A DNA stretch of 64,000 nt from SFTJ01 sp905210415. Its GTDB lineage: Bacteria > Bacteroidota > Bacteroidia > Bacteroidales > Muribaculaceae. Shown here in pieces: positions 45,101 to 54,800 of this stretch. The stretch spans positions 6,052 to 70,051 of the forward strand of contig CABSDC010000003.1 of NCBI GenBank assembly GCA_902476295.1. Reading direction: 5' to 3'. A program made the translations under genes and the position numbers. Within the stretch, counting starts at the first letter, position 1, and the number at the start of each line of letters is the position of its first letter. Under the pieces are notes generated by a model. It worked only from the letters and a program-made list of their open reading frames with translations. It was not told where the DNA came from and did no database searches.

Positions 45101-48100
45101 GCGTCGGCCTTCAAGTCAACAGCAAACCAGAAGAAGTTGTCGCCAATATCTGCGATTTTGAGAGGCTCTGCAAGAGTGAACTCAACCTCACCGCCACTGC
45201 TGATTTCTGTGGTTGAAGCCAATAAATTGTCGCGTAAGAAGTTGTTGGCGGCTGAAGTATAATACAAGCTTGCCTTAGTGATATCTTCTACGGCAGTAGT
45301 ACCGGTTGTGACAAACTTAAATGAGTTTACGGTCATTGGATCCTTGTCACCAGCAACCACCACATTTGCCTTCACCAATTCGGCACCAGCAATGCCACGC
45401 ACCACGTTGCCCCTTTCAGTAGCAGCACCTGCAGTCACAGATGTAACGTTGAATGATTGCTTCTTGCGTACATCAATTTCAAGTTCAAAACCATCGAGCA
45501 GTGTTGAAGCGGTCTCTACTCTGATTGTCAAAGATCCGTCTTCCGCCTTTGAAGCAAGATTCACAGGACCATTTGTAGTACCAAAATATGTCTTAGTGCC
45601 AAGAAGGTTATCGGCATTCACTTCGCGACCGCTATAGATATACATCTTAGATGCGCCCATAGCAAATTGCTTAGCATTTACAGTCACTACAGCATCTTCC
45701 TCTTCAGGAACAAATGTTATAGTACCCTTGAAGTTCTTTGTGAACTTATCGTCAGGACCACCATCGTCGTAGAGCAACATCGGACGCTTCACCACATAGA
45801 CACCGTTGTCGCCCGACTTCATATTCATCATATTCTTAATAGTGCGAGAGCCTTCTGGGTCACCATTAGCAACATTGGTTTCACCCATATCGGTAGTGAG
45901 CAATGTCAACTTAGCGTCGATTGAATCGCCGCTGATAGCGTTTTCTTTGACGTCAGCCATCACCCAGAGGTAATTGTTTTCGCTACGCAATGTCAACTCG
46001 CCATTCACAGTGATTTTGCCATCGCCAAGCTCAGTTACGCTACCATAAGTAGTGGTAGCCTTCTCAAAATCGTTGTCGCCACCAGAGCTCAAGATTGTAA
46101 TCTTATCCAACGACTTTTGAGTATCCTTGAGGTCGAGGCTGATCGACTTCAACACACGTTTGGTGAGTGTACCTTCGGTCTTAACCCTTACGCCAAGGAG
46201 CACTTCATTCTTAGCGCCCGGAGTAACAGCCTTAACGCTTGGATGAGTTGCTTCAACTTCCTCGATAGTCATATCGTGGCTCTTATACTGCGTTACGTCG
46301 GCTTCCCAACCAGTAGCAGCATAGTAGCTTGATGTTGTGCTTGGGTTGAACTTGATTGTCATTGAGCCGTCGTCGGCATCAGAATAGAGTTTCTTGCCGG
46401 GGCCTTTCTTAGATTCGTCGAACGACGAAAGTTTCCACAACAACTTGTCGGCAGCTGTGGTCTTTCCGCTATACACTTCAAATACAGCGTGTGTGCCGTA
46501 AGAAGCCGAAGAAGAATATTCTACGTCAAATTTCGAGAATTCGATTGCTGCCACGTGTCCAGCCTCAGTTGGGGTGAACGTTACGATATAATCGGCATTC
46601 TCATATTCATATTTGCTTGGATACAACTTGCTCTTGGTGTCGGTGAACTTCCAGTCGCCATACATCTTGTGAGAGTGGCTACCCTTTGTAGCATGGCAAA
46701 CATTTTCTACAGTGCGTACGGCCGACACTGCCTCAGCAGGAGTCTTTGCTTCAGCTGCAATAGTCATCGATTCAAAAACGAGGCCCAACTTATTGCCATT
46801 CATTGCTGTTTCAGCCACATCGGCAACAACAGCAAAATAGTTATTGCCCTCAGGAAGCGCCTTTTCGCCATTTACTACCACCTTGCCGTCGGCAACAGTA
46901 GCCTCACCAAACAAATTGGTAGTGGCAAATTCGTCTTTTTCACCAAGGTAATATACTTTCACCTTAGAGATCAACGAAGCATCAGTGCCATCAGCCACTT
47001 TCAAGTTTACAGCCGAAACCTTCAAAGGATTAGAAACGTTGTCGGTCACAGCATTCACTGTAAACATTTGCTGATTTTCATCGCCGGCTGCCACATTTGC
47101 ACCCTCAGCAGCAGTAACATTGAAGCTTGCCAACTTCATATCGCCAGGAACGAATTGCGAAACAATTGCTTCCCAACCCTGAGCAGGCACGCCAGTGGTG
47201 CTTACCAATGTTACGGTAAGAGCGCCATCGTCAGCTGTAGATTTCACCACTTTTGCCTCTTTGAGCAAAGTGCAGAGCAGATTTTTCTCAACGGCTTCCT
47301 TGCCATTGTAGATTTTCAAAACATCGTTCAAGCCTGTTGACGAAGTGTTGAAAATCGCCAACTTAGTGAAGTCAATCTTCACCTTTTTACCAGAAGTTGC
47401 TGGCACGAATGTAATAGTACCAGTGAATTTTGATGAGATTTTTCCATCAATACCACCGTCGTCGTAGAACTTAGCATCTTCGTCGATAGTGAATGTAGTG
47501 GCTTGCGATGGCATAAGAATCACATTGTCTACAGCCACAGCCGAGCCTGTTTCGGTCAGAGGAGTGCGTGCTTCACCAGCCACCTTCACCGAAGCAAGCT
47601 TCAACGAAGGTATTTCGCCTGATGCATCAGGGAGAACGTCGGCAACAACAAAGAAGTTGTTGTCCTTGCTGCTCAGTGTATAGTCTTTCACACTTAGTTT
47701 GTCGCCCACGGTTGCAGCAGTAGCCACGAGATTGTCGTCAGACACCTTCTTGCTATAGAGGCGAATGTTTTTCACTTGCGTTGAGCCAACCAGTGCGCCG
47801 CAATCGATAGTGAGATCGTTGAGCGTAAGCGCTTCTTGCGAGCCATCAGTCACCACGTTCGCTCCAAAGATAGTCACATCCTTTGCACCACGTGTCACAG
47901 GATTGAGACCTTCAATCACGCCAGCGCTAACAAATTCCATTGGCTTTGGAGAAGAGCTTGAGATTGTAGCCTTCCAACCCTTGCAATTGTTTGCACTGCC
48001 TTTACAGTAATAAAGCACGGATAGTTGTCCGGATGTGGCGGTATACGTCAATCCAGCTGTGCTTCCACTCACTTCCGCTAAATAGTCATCTTTGATTTTT

Positions 48101-48408
48101 GATGAATACGAGGCAAACTCGGCATCACCATCATAGATGTAAAGTTTAGCAGCACCTTGCAAATCAAGTTCATCGAATGTGATTGTCAATTGTTCGCCCG
48201 CATTTTTAGGCACGAAGCGCACATAACCAGCAAAATACGTTGGAGCAACACCAGTTGGGCCACCCATGTCGTAGAATGTCAGTTCTGAATCAACAACCTT
48301 TTCTCCGATGAAGCCGTCTTTCTTCGGCATTGTATAGTCTTCTGCCATTGCCGCAAAACTGAGGCACATCATGCAGACTACCAACAATAGATGTAAAATT
48401 CTTTTCAT
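42175..48408 (-). CDS. Giant T9SS-exported modular protein under cobalamin riboswitch control
   Basis: 2077 residues. Signal peptide 1-22. Four tandem modules follow (about 25-297, 298-572, 573-868, 869-1140), each a CUB-like beta domain (FYDDGG, TFVP, IYNG/IYSG, GWEA landmarks) plus a beta-sandwich resembling sialidase BNR-associated domains (NNYFAVVADV-type strands). A right-handed beta-helix spans about 1141-1590, then an Fn3-like segment, a PKD/Ig-like domain (about 1700-1785) and a DUF4465-type domain (about 1786-1991: SYWNGDGDGDN, GVYVTNTPYA, VEYYLADYR, WKWVDLSTLG, VAFDNLG). The last 75 residues (NIYPVPTVDVLHIDG to FVKM) are a T9SS type A sorting domain, so it should leave the cell or be anchored outside. 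The leader carries a cobalamin riboswitch, so cobamide binding or scavenging is the leading idea; this is inference. Confidence 0.9.
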   Translation of the reverse strand: MKRILHLLLVVCMMCLSFAAMAEDYTMPKKDGFIGEKVVDSELTFYDMGGPTGVAPTYFAGYVRFVPKNAGEQLTITFDELDLQGAAKLYIYDGDAEFASYSSKIKDDYLAEVSGSTAGLTYTATSGQLSVLYYCKGSANNCKGWKATISSSSPKPMEFVSAGVIEGLNPVTRGAKDVTIFGANVVTDGSQEALTLNDLTIDCGALVGSTQVKNIRLYSKKVSDDNLVATAATVGDKLSVKDYTLSSKDNNFFVVADVLPDASGEIPSLKLASVKVAGEARTPLTETGSAVAVDNVILMPSQATTFTIDEDAKFYDDGGIDGKISSKFTGTITFVPATSGKKVKIDFTKLAIFNTSSTGLNDVLKIYNGKEAVEKNLLCTLLKEAKVVKSTADDGALTVTLVSTTGVPAQGWEAIVSQFVPGDMKLASFNVTAAEGANVAAGDENQQMFTVNAVTDNVSNPLKVSAVNLKVADGTDASLISKVKVYYLGEKDEFATTNLFGEATVADGKVVVNGEKALPEGNNYFAVVADVAETAMNGNKLGLVFESMTIAAEAKTPAEAVSAVRTVENVCHATKGSHSHKMYGDWKFTDTKSKLYPSKYEYENADYIVTFTPTEAGHVAAIEFSKFDVEYSSSASYGTHAVFEVYSGKTTAADKLLWKLSSFDESKKGPGKKLYSDADDGSMTIKFNPSTTSSYYAATGWEADVTQYKSHDMTIEEVEATHPSVKAVTPGAKNEVLLGVRVKTEGTLTKRVLKSISLDLKDTQKSLDKITILSSGGDNDFEKATTTYGSVTELGDGKITVNGELTLRSENNYLWVMADVKENAISGDSIDAKLTLLTTDMGETNVANGDPEGSRTIKNMMNMKSGDNGVYVVKRPMLLYDDGGPDDKFTKNFKGTITFVPEEEDAVVTVNAKQFAMGASKMYIYSGREVNADNLLGTKTYFGTTNGPVNLASKAEDGSLTIRVETASTLLDGFELEIDVRKKQSFNVTSVTAGAATERGNVVRGIAGAELVKANVVVAGDKDPMTVNSFKFVTTGTTAVEDITKASLYYTSAANNFLRDNLLASTTEISSGGEVEFTLAEPLKIADIGDNFFWFAVDLKADAAAGNVVVAKLVSLTVNGAEVEAEKITSEAASRTIKQGFKGEYTIGASSDADYATFEQAVAALGDGVEGAVTFKIEDGTYRENIYVKNVEGTSEEHPIKFVSKSGNRDGVIITGGGYSEPAYGVHKLGMFAVENTPYVTVEALSLIPESQSYPMAMQVYNQSRHFTLKNCVVKAETVKTGYKGINLVQAESINEEGKNNDYMTIEDCSLEGGYIALYLGGTNFVSLTKERGLVVRNNTITDAGSKGVYVVSEADALIEGNRVISTKTEKTSYAGFDLYRCVGKFIVKNNYVYNSQPYYSNGIYLRECFGTQAEPAMVYNNVISIVSSPTDMTSALYISVECKNIKLLYNTARVSGNAGYAFFIGGSAKYLDLTNVTIANNLLQSDCNSGKGALYFNEKDYVKGITFKNNAYYFASGALVKDMAANLEEYVTLTGDATSFVEKADFLSETDLRLNSAGNMQKAQPMADVTVDFRGKARSTTAPTIGAYEFEEIKVETPEIVEGYPVAGLVTKESINVKTKWTVGGKLYAKLVKSEEAAPTAEELLAVKAVECTENTEVSSTFNSLTESTAYKAYFMVVSALDVQSAVVASAEITTARDIPALTLELTSIYDMIDAGASCTIEPTVDGGDAPYTYEWRNQMNEVIGTDAKLTVTPSHTSQYTVKVTSKDGQWLKAKTAVYVSGAMVNATFDDNYLNTESYWNGDGDGDNTFYSGSFAFINNKNTSWDSWSGFAYANSKQNTFTALSDQYRNIVGGGVDGSDGYAVSYYMGEYYGVTPRIEVTNNVDGEIISGVYVTNTPYAVSSMEKGDGYTKAFKTGDYYKVVFTGFDANNATKTVEYYLADYRSETEADHYIVKDWKWVDLSTLGAVTKINVSVAASQSGVPSYVAFDNLGASKPSGIKDVEMGGVNIYPVPTVDVLHIDGATSANVVVYSVSGQMVGNYQLEDGTIDVSDLASGVYVVQVNTANGVVKKQFVKM

Positions 48409-48631
48409 CTTTCTGTTAATTAAGTTAATAAATTAGTTATAAAATATTTGTTTTAATTGTTTACAACATATTTTATCGACTACTTTTCCGCTTAATCAAC
48501 AGCAGAGATGCACTGAATACGTGTCAACTTCCACGCCTTTACGCTAAAAGCCTTTGTGAAAATCAATCAGAAAACCATATAACAGGCAGCCGCCCCATTC
48601 CTCGAGGGCAAAAGCAGTCCAATACACCATT

Positions 48632-48834
48632 GGCAGGTCTTCTGACTTTGCTCAGCCTTATTGTTTCGGTACCTTCCCACCGCCTTTATAGATAGGCGAC
48701 AGTGGCTTCCATGCCAAAACAGGCTTTTTTCATTTACGGAGCATCACAGCAGCGGGTCTGTTCGGGTTTTTCACCTCGATTCCCTTTTCAGCAACATGGG
48801 TTGGATTCCCCACGTATGCCACCAAAGTGCTTAT
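48632..48834 (-). ncRNA. Cobalamin riboswitch
   Basis: Read on the minus strand the conserved blocks come in the standard order: GTGGGGAATCC, GGGAATC...GGTGAAAAACCC, GAACAGACCCGCTGCTGTGA, the B12-box core GGAAGCCACTG, GGTGGGAAGG, and GCTGAGCAAAGTCAGAAG followed by ACCTGCC. This is the AdoCbl/cobalamin class. It should repress the giant gene when cobalamin is plentiful. Confidence 0.95.
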
Positions 48835-48841
48835 ATACGTT

Positions 48842-48904
48842 AACCCAATTCGGGCATTAGGGCTTGATTACTACATCTACAGTCTAATGCCCGATTTGGG
48901 TTTA
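48842..48904. repeat. MITE-like inverted-repeat element, short copy
   Basis: 63 bases. Left end AACCCAATTCGGGCATTAG and right end, in reverse complement, AAACCCAAATCGGGCATTAG flank a loop of about 24 bases. Compared with the element at 35616 the base after TCGG is G instead of T and its partner has changed to match, so pairing is kept. It begins directly downstream of the -7 box of the giant gene, so the transcript should start in or at this hairpin. Confidence 0.7.
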
Positions 48905-48905
48905 G

Positions 48906-48939
48906 CAAAGATACTAACATTTTTCCAATATACAGCAAA
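48906..48939 (-). promoter_or_regulatory. Promoter of the riboswitch-giant gene transcript
   Basis: On the minus strand TTTG, 22 bases, TATCTTTG. The -7 box is exact; the spacing is one base longer than usual. It overlaps the T run of the upstream terminator. Confidence 0.55.
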
Positions 48940-48972
48940 AAAGGCAGGAGCAAATAAAAATTCACCCCTGCC
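48937..48972 (-). terminator. Terminator of the argS-Bax inhibitor unit
   Basis: On the minus strand GGCAGG pairs with CCTGCC around an 18-base loop, followed by TTTTTTG. It lies about 30 bases past the stop of the Bax-inhibitor-like gene. Confidence 0.75.
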
Positions 48973-49002
48973 AACCTTATTGTTGTAATTAGTCGTCTGT
49001 TT

Positions 49003-49707
49003 TTATTTACGATCGTTTCCGAAGAAGCGCAGCAAATATATGAACAAGTTCACAAAGTCGAGATACAATTCCAATGCGCCGATTGTGGCCAATCGCTTCA
49101 CATCATCACCCTCGGCATGCGCTGCCGCAGCCTTAATCTTCTGAGTATCCCACGCGGTGAGGCCAATAAACACAAGCACACCCACAAAGCTGATTAGCCA
49201 CTCCATTGGTTGACTCTTAAGGAAGATATTCACCACCGAGCAAATAATCAAGCCTAAGAACCCCATTATAAGCAATGATCCCATCTTCGACAAATCGTTG
49301 CTCGTGAAATATCCATACACGCTCATTGCGCCAAACACGCCGGCTGTGATAAAGAATGTGTTGGCAATCGACGTTGCTGTATAAACAAGCAATATCGAGG
49401 CAAACACCACGCCCGTAAGTACGCTATACAGATAAAAGAGCAATGATGCTGTGATGGTACTCATCTTTTGCAAGCGACCCAAAAGCGAAATCACCACTAT
49501 AACTTGTGAAATCAGCAAACCCACAAATACCATCGGCTTACCGTAGATCAACATCAGCAAAGTCTCGTTTGACGTAACATACATTGATGTCACGGCTGTA
49601 ACGAGCATAGCAAGCAGCATCTTCACATACACAAGACGCATCACCTTGTTGACGTTTGTGGCAACTTTCTCCACAGAAGAAACGCCATAACCATAATCTT
49701 CGTTCAT
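49003..49707 (-). CDS. Bax inhibitor-1/YccA-family membrane protein
   Basis: 234 residues with seven hydrophobic helices from about residue 25 to 230. The family end motif GALELYLDFVNLFIYLLRFFG is present, with GLTAWDTQKIK near 180 holding acidic residues that form the pH-sensitive pore in characterised members. Family members are calcium leak channels or modulators of FtsH. It starts 28 bases after argS and is likely cotranscribed. Confidence 0.92.
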   Translation of the reverse strand: MNEDYGYGVSSVEKVATNVNKVMRLVYVKMLLAMLVTAVTSMYVTSNETLLMLIYGKPMVFVGLLISQVIVVISLLGRLQKMSTITASLLFYLYSVLTGVVFASILLVYTATSIANTFFITAGVFGAMSVYGYFTSNDLSKMGSLLIMGFLGLIICSVVNIFLKSQPMEWLISFVGVLVFIGLTAWDTQKIKAAAAHAEGDDVKRLATIGALELYLDFVNLFIYLLRFFGNDRK

Positions 49708-49735
49708 GATATACTCCTTTCTTTAAATAATGTCA

Positions 49736-51589
49736 TTACATGCGTTGTGGCATCTCAATGCCAAGCAAACCAATACCGCGGCGAGCGATATCTGCCACTT
49801 GCTTTGACAATGCCAAGCGGAATGCGCGAACATCGGTTTTTTCCTCACCGAGGATCTTATAGTCGTGATAGAATTGGTTGTATTCCTTCACCAATTCATA
49901 CACATAGTTGGCAATCAACGCTGGGCTATAAGTGCGACCTGCCTCGGCCACTGTCGATGGGAAATCGGCAAGACGTTGGATGAGCGCAATTTCCTTTTCA
50001 TTTGGCTCTACTGCGCTGATGTCGGCAGTCAAATCAGCTGCATTAGCCTTGCGCAACAGCGACTGGATGCGAGCATAAGTGTATTGGATGAATGGACCAG
50101 TATTGCCATTGAAGTCAATTGATTCCTTAGGGTTGAACATCATGTTCTTGCGAGGGTCTACCTTGAGCAAGAAGTACTTCAACGCGCCAAGACCTACCAC
50201 GCGAGCGATTTCGCACTTTTCAGCCTCAGTGAAGTCGGAAGTCTTACCCTTAGCGATGTTTTCCTGTTCGCGGGCATCGATAGTTTCCTTAGCTTGATTT
50301 ACCATTTCATCCATCAAGTCGTCGGCATCCACCACAGTACCTTCGCGGCTCTTCATCTTACCTTCTGGCAATTCCACCATACCATAAGAGAAGTGTACGA
50401 GGTCCTTACCCCACTTAAAGCCAAGCTTATCGAGCAAGAGCGACAACACTTGGAAGTGGTAGTTTTGCTCGTTACCTACCACATAAATCATCTTATCAAT
50501 TGGATAGTCTTGATAGCGAAGCTTAGCAGTACCGATGTCTTGAGTCATATACACCGATGTGCCATCGCTACGCAGGAGCAACTTGTGGTCGAGACCATCG
50601 GCAGTGAGGTCAGCCCACACCGAATTGTCGTCCTTGCGATACATAATGCCCTTTTTAAGGCCTTCAAGCACCTTCTCCTTACCTTCAAGATAAGTGTTGC
50701 TCTCATAATATATCTTGTCGAAGTCAACACCCATACGCTTGTATGTTTCGTCGAATCCGGCATATACCCATTCGTTCATCATCTGCCAAGTAGCGCGCAC
50801 TTCCTTATCGCCAGCTTCCCACTTCTTGAGCATTTCGCGAGCCTCTTGCATAAGAGGTGACTTAGCCTCAGCAGCAGCCTTGCGAGCTTCTTGAGTCTTT
50901 TCTTCGGTTTCTGCCACGATAGCGTTCACCTCTGGGTCGTTAGCGAGGATTTGCTTCACCTCATCCTTATAGTGCTTATCAAAGAGCACATAGAAATCGC
51001 CAATCAAGTGGTCGCCCTTCTTGCCGGCCTTTTCTGGAGTGATGCCATTGCCCCACTTCTGCCAAGCAAGCATCGACTTGCAGATGTGAATACCGCGGTC
51101 GTTCACGATATTGGTTTTCACCACCTTATAGCCATTAGCCTTCATGATTTCAGAGAGGCTATAGCCCAACAAATTGTTGCGCACGTGGCCCAAGTGAAGA
51201 GGCTTGTTGGTGTTTGGCGAAGAATATTCAATCATCACCAATTCACTATCCTCAGTTTCCTTCTTGAAACCATAGTCGGCATCACCAGCAATGTGGCTAA
51301 GCACCGAAGCCCAAAACGATGGCTTGATAACGATATTCAAGAAACCCTTGATAACGTTGAACGACTGAACAGCCTCGCAATTCTTCACGAGGTATTCACC
51401 GATTTCTTGACCTGTAGCTTCTGGATTCTTGTGTGAAGCCTTCAAAAATGGAAATACAACCACTGTAAGGTTGCCTTCAAACTCTTTCTTTGTAGTTTGC
51501 AAAGTCACTTTCTCAGCAGCGAAATCAAGTCCGTACAACTCCTTCACCGCCTCAGATGTGGCTTGCATCAGTATATTGTCTATCGACAT
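49736..51589 (-). CDS. argS: Arginyl-tRNA synthetase
   Basis: A 617-residue class I synthetase. The N-terminal Add-1 domain is followed by the HIGH-type motif SSPNTNKPLHLGHVRNN near residue 130; the KMSKS loop is degenerate (GKMKSREGTVV), which is common in ArgRS; the DALR anticodon-binding domain ends at PQRM. It charges tRNA-Arg with arginine. Confidence 0.97.
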   Translation of the reverse strand: MSIDNILMQATSEAVKELYGLDFAAEKVTLQTTKKEFEGNLTVVVFPFLKASHKNPEATGQEIGEYLVKNCEAVQSFNVIKGFLNIVIKPSFWASVLSHIAGDADYGFKKETEDSELVMIEYSSPNTNKPLHLGHVRNNLLGYSLSEIMKANGYKVVKTNIVNDRGIHICKSMLAWQKWGNGITPEKAGKKGDHLIGDFYVLFDKHYKDEVKQILANDPEVNAIVAETEEKTQEARKAAAEAKSPLMQEAREMLKKWEAGDKEVRATWQMMNEWVYAGFDETYKRMGVDFDKIYYESNTYLEGKEKVLEGLKKGIMYRKDDNSVWADLTADGLDHKLLLRSDGTSVYMTQDIGTAKLRYQDYPIDKMIYVVGNEQNYHFQVLSLLLDKLGFKWGKDLVHFSYGMVELPEGKMKSREGTVVDADDLMDEMVNQAKETIDAREQENIAKGKTSDFTEAEKCEIARVVGLGALKYFLLKVDPRKNMMFNPKESIDFNGNTGPFIQYTYARIQSLLRKANAADLTADISAVEPNEKEIALIQRLADFPSTVAEAGRTYSPALIANYVYELVKEYNQFYHDYKILGEEKTDVRAFRLALSKQVADIARRGIGLLGIEMPQRM

Positions 51590-51625
51590 AATCTATTTTA
51601 TTTAGTTGGTTACTCAATTAATTTG

Positions 51626-51657
51626 CAAAGATAGTGCAAATGAGGGAAATAAACAAC
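51626..51657 (-). promoter_or_regulatory. Promoter of argS
   Basis: On the minus strand GTTG, 20 bases, TATCTTTG: exact -7 box, three of four in the upstream box, start about 30 bases before argS. Confidence 0.65.
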
Positions 51658-51800
51658 TGAGCGAGCAGCGAGTGCAAAAAGCAGAGTTCTGCTATTTTGC
51701 CGAGTCGCGACCGAAGACGGCGAAGCCAGTTGAGCTTGCTCAAATTGACATTTCCGAATGCAGCCTATCTTATCTAACGATAGTGCAAATGAGGGAAATA
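51630..51800. repeat. Pair of 22-bp direct repeats flanking the argS upstream region
   Basis: GATAGTGCAAATGAGGGAAA followed by TA occurs at 51630-51651 and again at 51779-51800, in the same orientation and identical, 149 bases apart. The first copy overlaps the argS promoter; the second lies just past the helicase stop and lacks the -7 box. The DNA between contains the helicase terminator. Confidence 0.8.
51674..51700 (-). terminator. Terminator-like hairpin after the helicase-nuclease gene
   Basis: AGCAG and CTGCT pair around a 4-base loop, and flanking GCAAAA/TTTTGC can extend the stem; on the minus strand a run of five T follows the core stem. It lies about 130 bases past the gene. Confidence 0.5.
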
Positions 51801-51828
51801 TGCAATCCGTTTTATCAAAGCAGCCACG

Positions 51829-54800
51829 TCACAACACGCTTATCACCTCGCCCGACTCAGGATACCACACATATCCCTCATCAACAGCAAAGCCCATCTG
51901 CTGCAACTCGTTGACATAGCCTTTCACCTGTCGCTTATATTTGTCGTCCTTCGAATGGTCGTTGCCGAATTTGTAGTCAATCACCACCAATTTGCCTTCA
52001 GCGGTGCGAACCACACGGTCGGGGCGCAGATTTTTCTTGCCACCGCCACGGATTATAGTGCGCTCATTCACCACAATATTATCATCGGCAAACCATTTTG
52101 CAGTCTTTGGGTCTGCCAACACCTTATCAACCAGCGCAACAGCATAGTCATAGCAATCTCTGATAATGCCTCTGCGCCTTGCTATTCTGAGCACGCGATC
52201 GCGCTGACGGGCATATCTCAGCATCGAGAACAGTGTGTGCATCTTGATGCCTCGCTTCTGCGTGGCATTAAACACCTCTGGCAGACTAACCAGCATTTTT
52301 CGGCTCACTGAGTCGTATTCAGGCACCTCACTTGGCATACCATAAAACTCCTGAGGCTCGGCCACAGATGATTGGTTTTGCTCATATTTTTGCTGCAAAT
52401 CACCCAAGGAATACACTTCCTCGTTCTCAAACTCGCCGGCACTCTGTGTGAGCAGATCATCTTCGACCACCGCGTCTATTAGTTTTGACAAAGTCACATT
52501 GCCATTGTCAAGATCTTTCTCTTTCGGCACAAAAAGGTGCATCTCATTCACTGCACGCGTAAACGCCACATAGGTTTTATTCAGGTTGTCTATCACGCCT
52601 TTCCCATATTCCTCGTCATACACATCCTGCCACGCCTTGCAGTCACCACCATCCATCGCTGCAGAATTCACAGGCAATATCGGCGGAACAATCTCTTTGT
52701 CATAGTCTTTAAACGCTTCGTGCTGCAAGAAGCAATCTCTATCAATCCAGATCTGATTGTCAACCCTGCTCATATCCCATTTAGCAAACGGAATAATCAC
52801 ACATGGGAATTCCAGACCCTTCGACTTATGTATCGTGAGCACATTCACCGCATCACGTCCGCTAGGCGAATTGATTGAGAGGTTTTTGTTTACATCCCAC
52901 CATTTCAAGAAAGCATGCACCGTGGCAGTGTGATTGGCGCAATAGTCAATCACGCTATCCATAAATGCCAATAGATAAGCTTTCTCCGATTCACGCACTT
53001 CGGGAGTCACCACCTTGCATATCACATTCTCCACAATCGAGATTAGGTCGAAAGCATCGGCTTTGCTCAAGAGCAATTCGTCGCGCATACTCACATACTC
53101 CTTGCTCAAATGCTCTTTTCCGTCCGGCACTGGCGTTTTGCGTTGGCGCTTCGCTTCGACTTCGAAGCATTGCTTCAACAGGTCGCCCATCGCACGGCTC
53201 TGCTTTTCCGGATCATCACAATCTGCAAGCTCACTCGCCTGTTTGTCATACTGGCTGAGCACGCGCCTGATTTTCTCTTCACGTTCACGGGCTGCGTTCA
53301 CGGCATCATTGCTGCTGTCGGTGATATTCAACGTGTCGAAATATCTAAGATTGCTTATCACAAGTCTTACTGCCGGCGATTTGCGTAAGAACATCGCTTC
53401 AGCCGAAACCACATCTATCTTTTCGGCTTCATCGGTCACATTGAGATTGTGTTGCAGCAAGGCATCCACCACACTGCCACCTTCACTATTAGTATTCACC
53501 AATATCGCAATATCCTTCGGAGAATAGCCCCTACTTCTGATTTCATTTATCACACTTGGCAAACGATCAAGCACAATATCACCAAACTTCGACGTTGAGT
53601 CACGCTCTTCGATTATCGACACTTTCACCATGCCCTGATTGCCATGATTCTTAGGATTGGGCTTTTGCTTGAGATTGCTGTAAGTCTCTCCAGCGCCAAG
53701 AATATCCACAAATTGCTGAATAACCTCATTGTTAAAGGCTATCACATTGTCGGCGCTACGCCAATTTATCTCCTTAGTGTTGTCTACGTGCACATCGTCT
53801 TTGAAATCGTCTATAATGGTGCTTTGCAATAGCGTAGGGTCGGAACTTCTAAATCGATAGATACACTGCTTCTCATCGCCAATCACCAAATCCTCATTGG
53901 CGCTCGACACGCTTTCCTCTATCAAAGGTCTCAAGTTGTCGTATTGCATCATCGAGGTGTCTTGAAACTCATCAATCAGATAATGGTTGATCCACGTGCC
54001 AAGACGCTCATACATAAACATCACATTGCCTTCACACACCACATTCTTCAACAGTTGATTGGTGCCTGAGAGCAACACGGTGTCGTTGTCGCGAAGAAAC
54101 TTGTTCAACTCACTACCTATCACACCGAGCAAGCCAAAAAGATATATGTTCTTCAGACTGTCATTGAGCAGACTGCGCTCCTTATACAATATAAATGTTT
54201 CGTGTGCCACCTCATCAATCTCGCGGGCCGAGGCATCAAACTCGCCGTTCTTGGCTCGCTTCTTCCACTCTTTGTCATCCGCGGTTTTCCATTTCTCCGC
54301 AGATGACTCAAACGATTCCAGCTTTTTCCAGTCTTTAGCTACTATGCCAAGCAGAGCATTCTTCACTGGCGCTAAGCCACTTTTAGGACTCAATTCCGCA
54401 ATGTCTTTAATGCCAGCATCCTTTAAAGCATCCAAAAATCGTTTTTTCAATATTTCTTTTTTATCATCATTGGCGTTCAACGATTCTTTTAGCCGTTTCT
54501 TAAATCTATCTATTCTTGTGGCGACTTTGTTGCCTTTGTCACTAAGCACATCAGCCAGATATTTCTCTATCTCTTCACTATTGCTCTGATATACCTCCTT
54601 GCCCAAAACTCCCGAAATGCTCTCAAAGATGTTTCCAGAGAATATGTTCCACGCCGCTTCTGATTCAAGTAGGTGCCGCATGTAATCGCTCAGCCACTTC
54701 TGCACAAGCACATTACCCGTGCCCTTGCCACCGGCATCACGCAGCATGTTTTGAATAGCCACTGTCACCGAATAGTTGTTGTCGAGTTCTACAGCGTAGT

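Larger units (their letters stand above)
48409..49002. other. Regulatory region upstream of the giant gene
   Basis: From right to left it holds the terminator of the argS unit, the promoter, a short inverted-repeat element, the cobalamin riboswitch and about 220 bases of further leader. The last part is AT-rich near the start codon and contains GGGGCGGCTGCC about 30-40 bases after the aptamer, which may belong to the expression platform. No intrinsic terminator is seen between aptamer and gene, which suggests control of translation. Confidence 0.6.

Noticed and set aside
48661..48843. Small open frame on the plus strand over the cobalamin aptamer
   Set aside because: The conserved aptamer blocks on the other strand explain this DNA.
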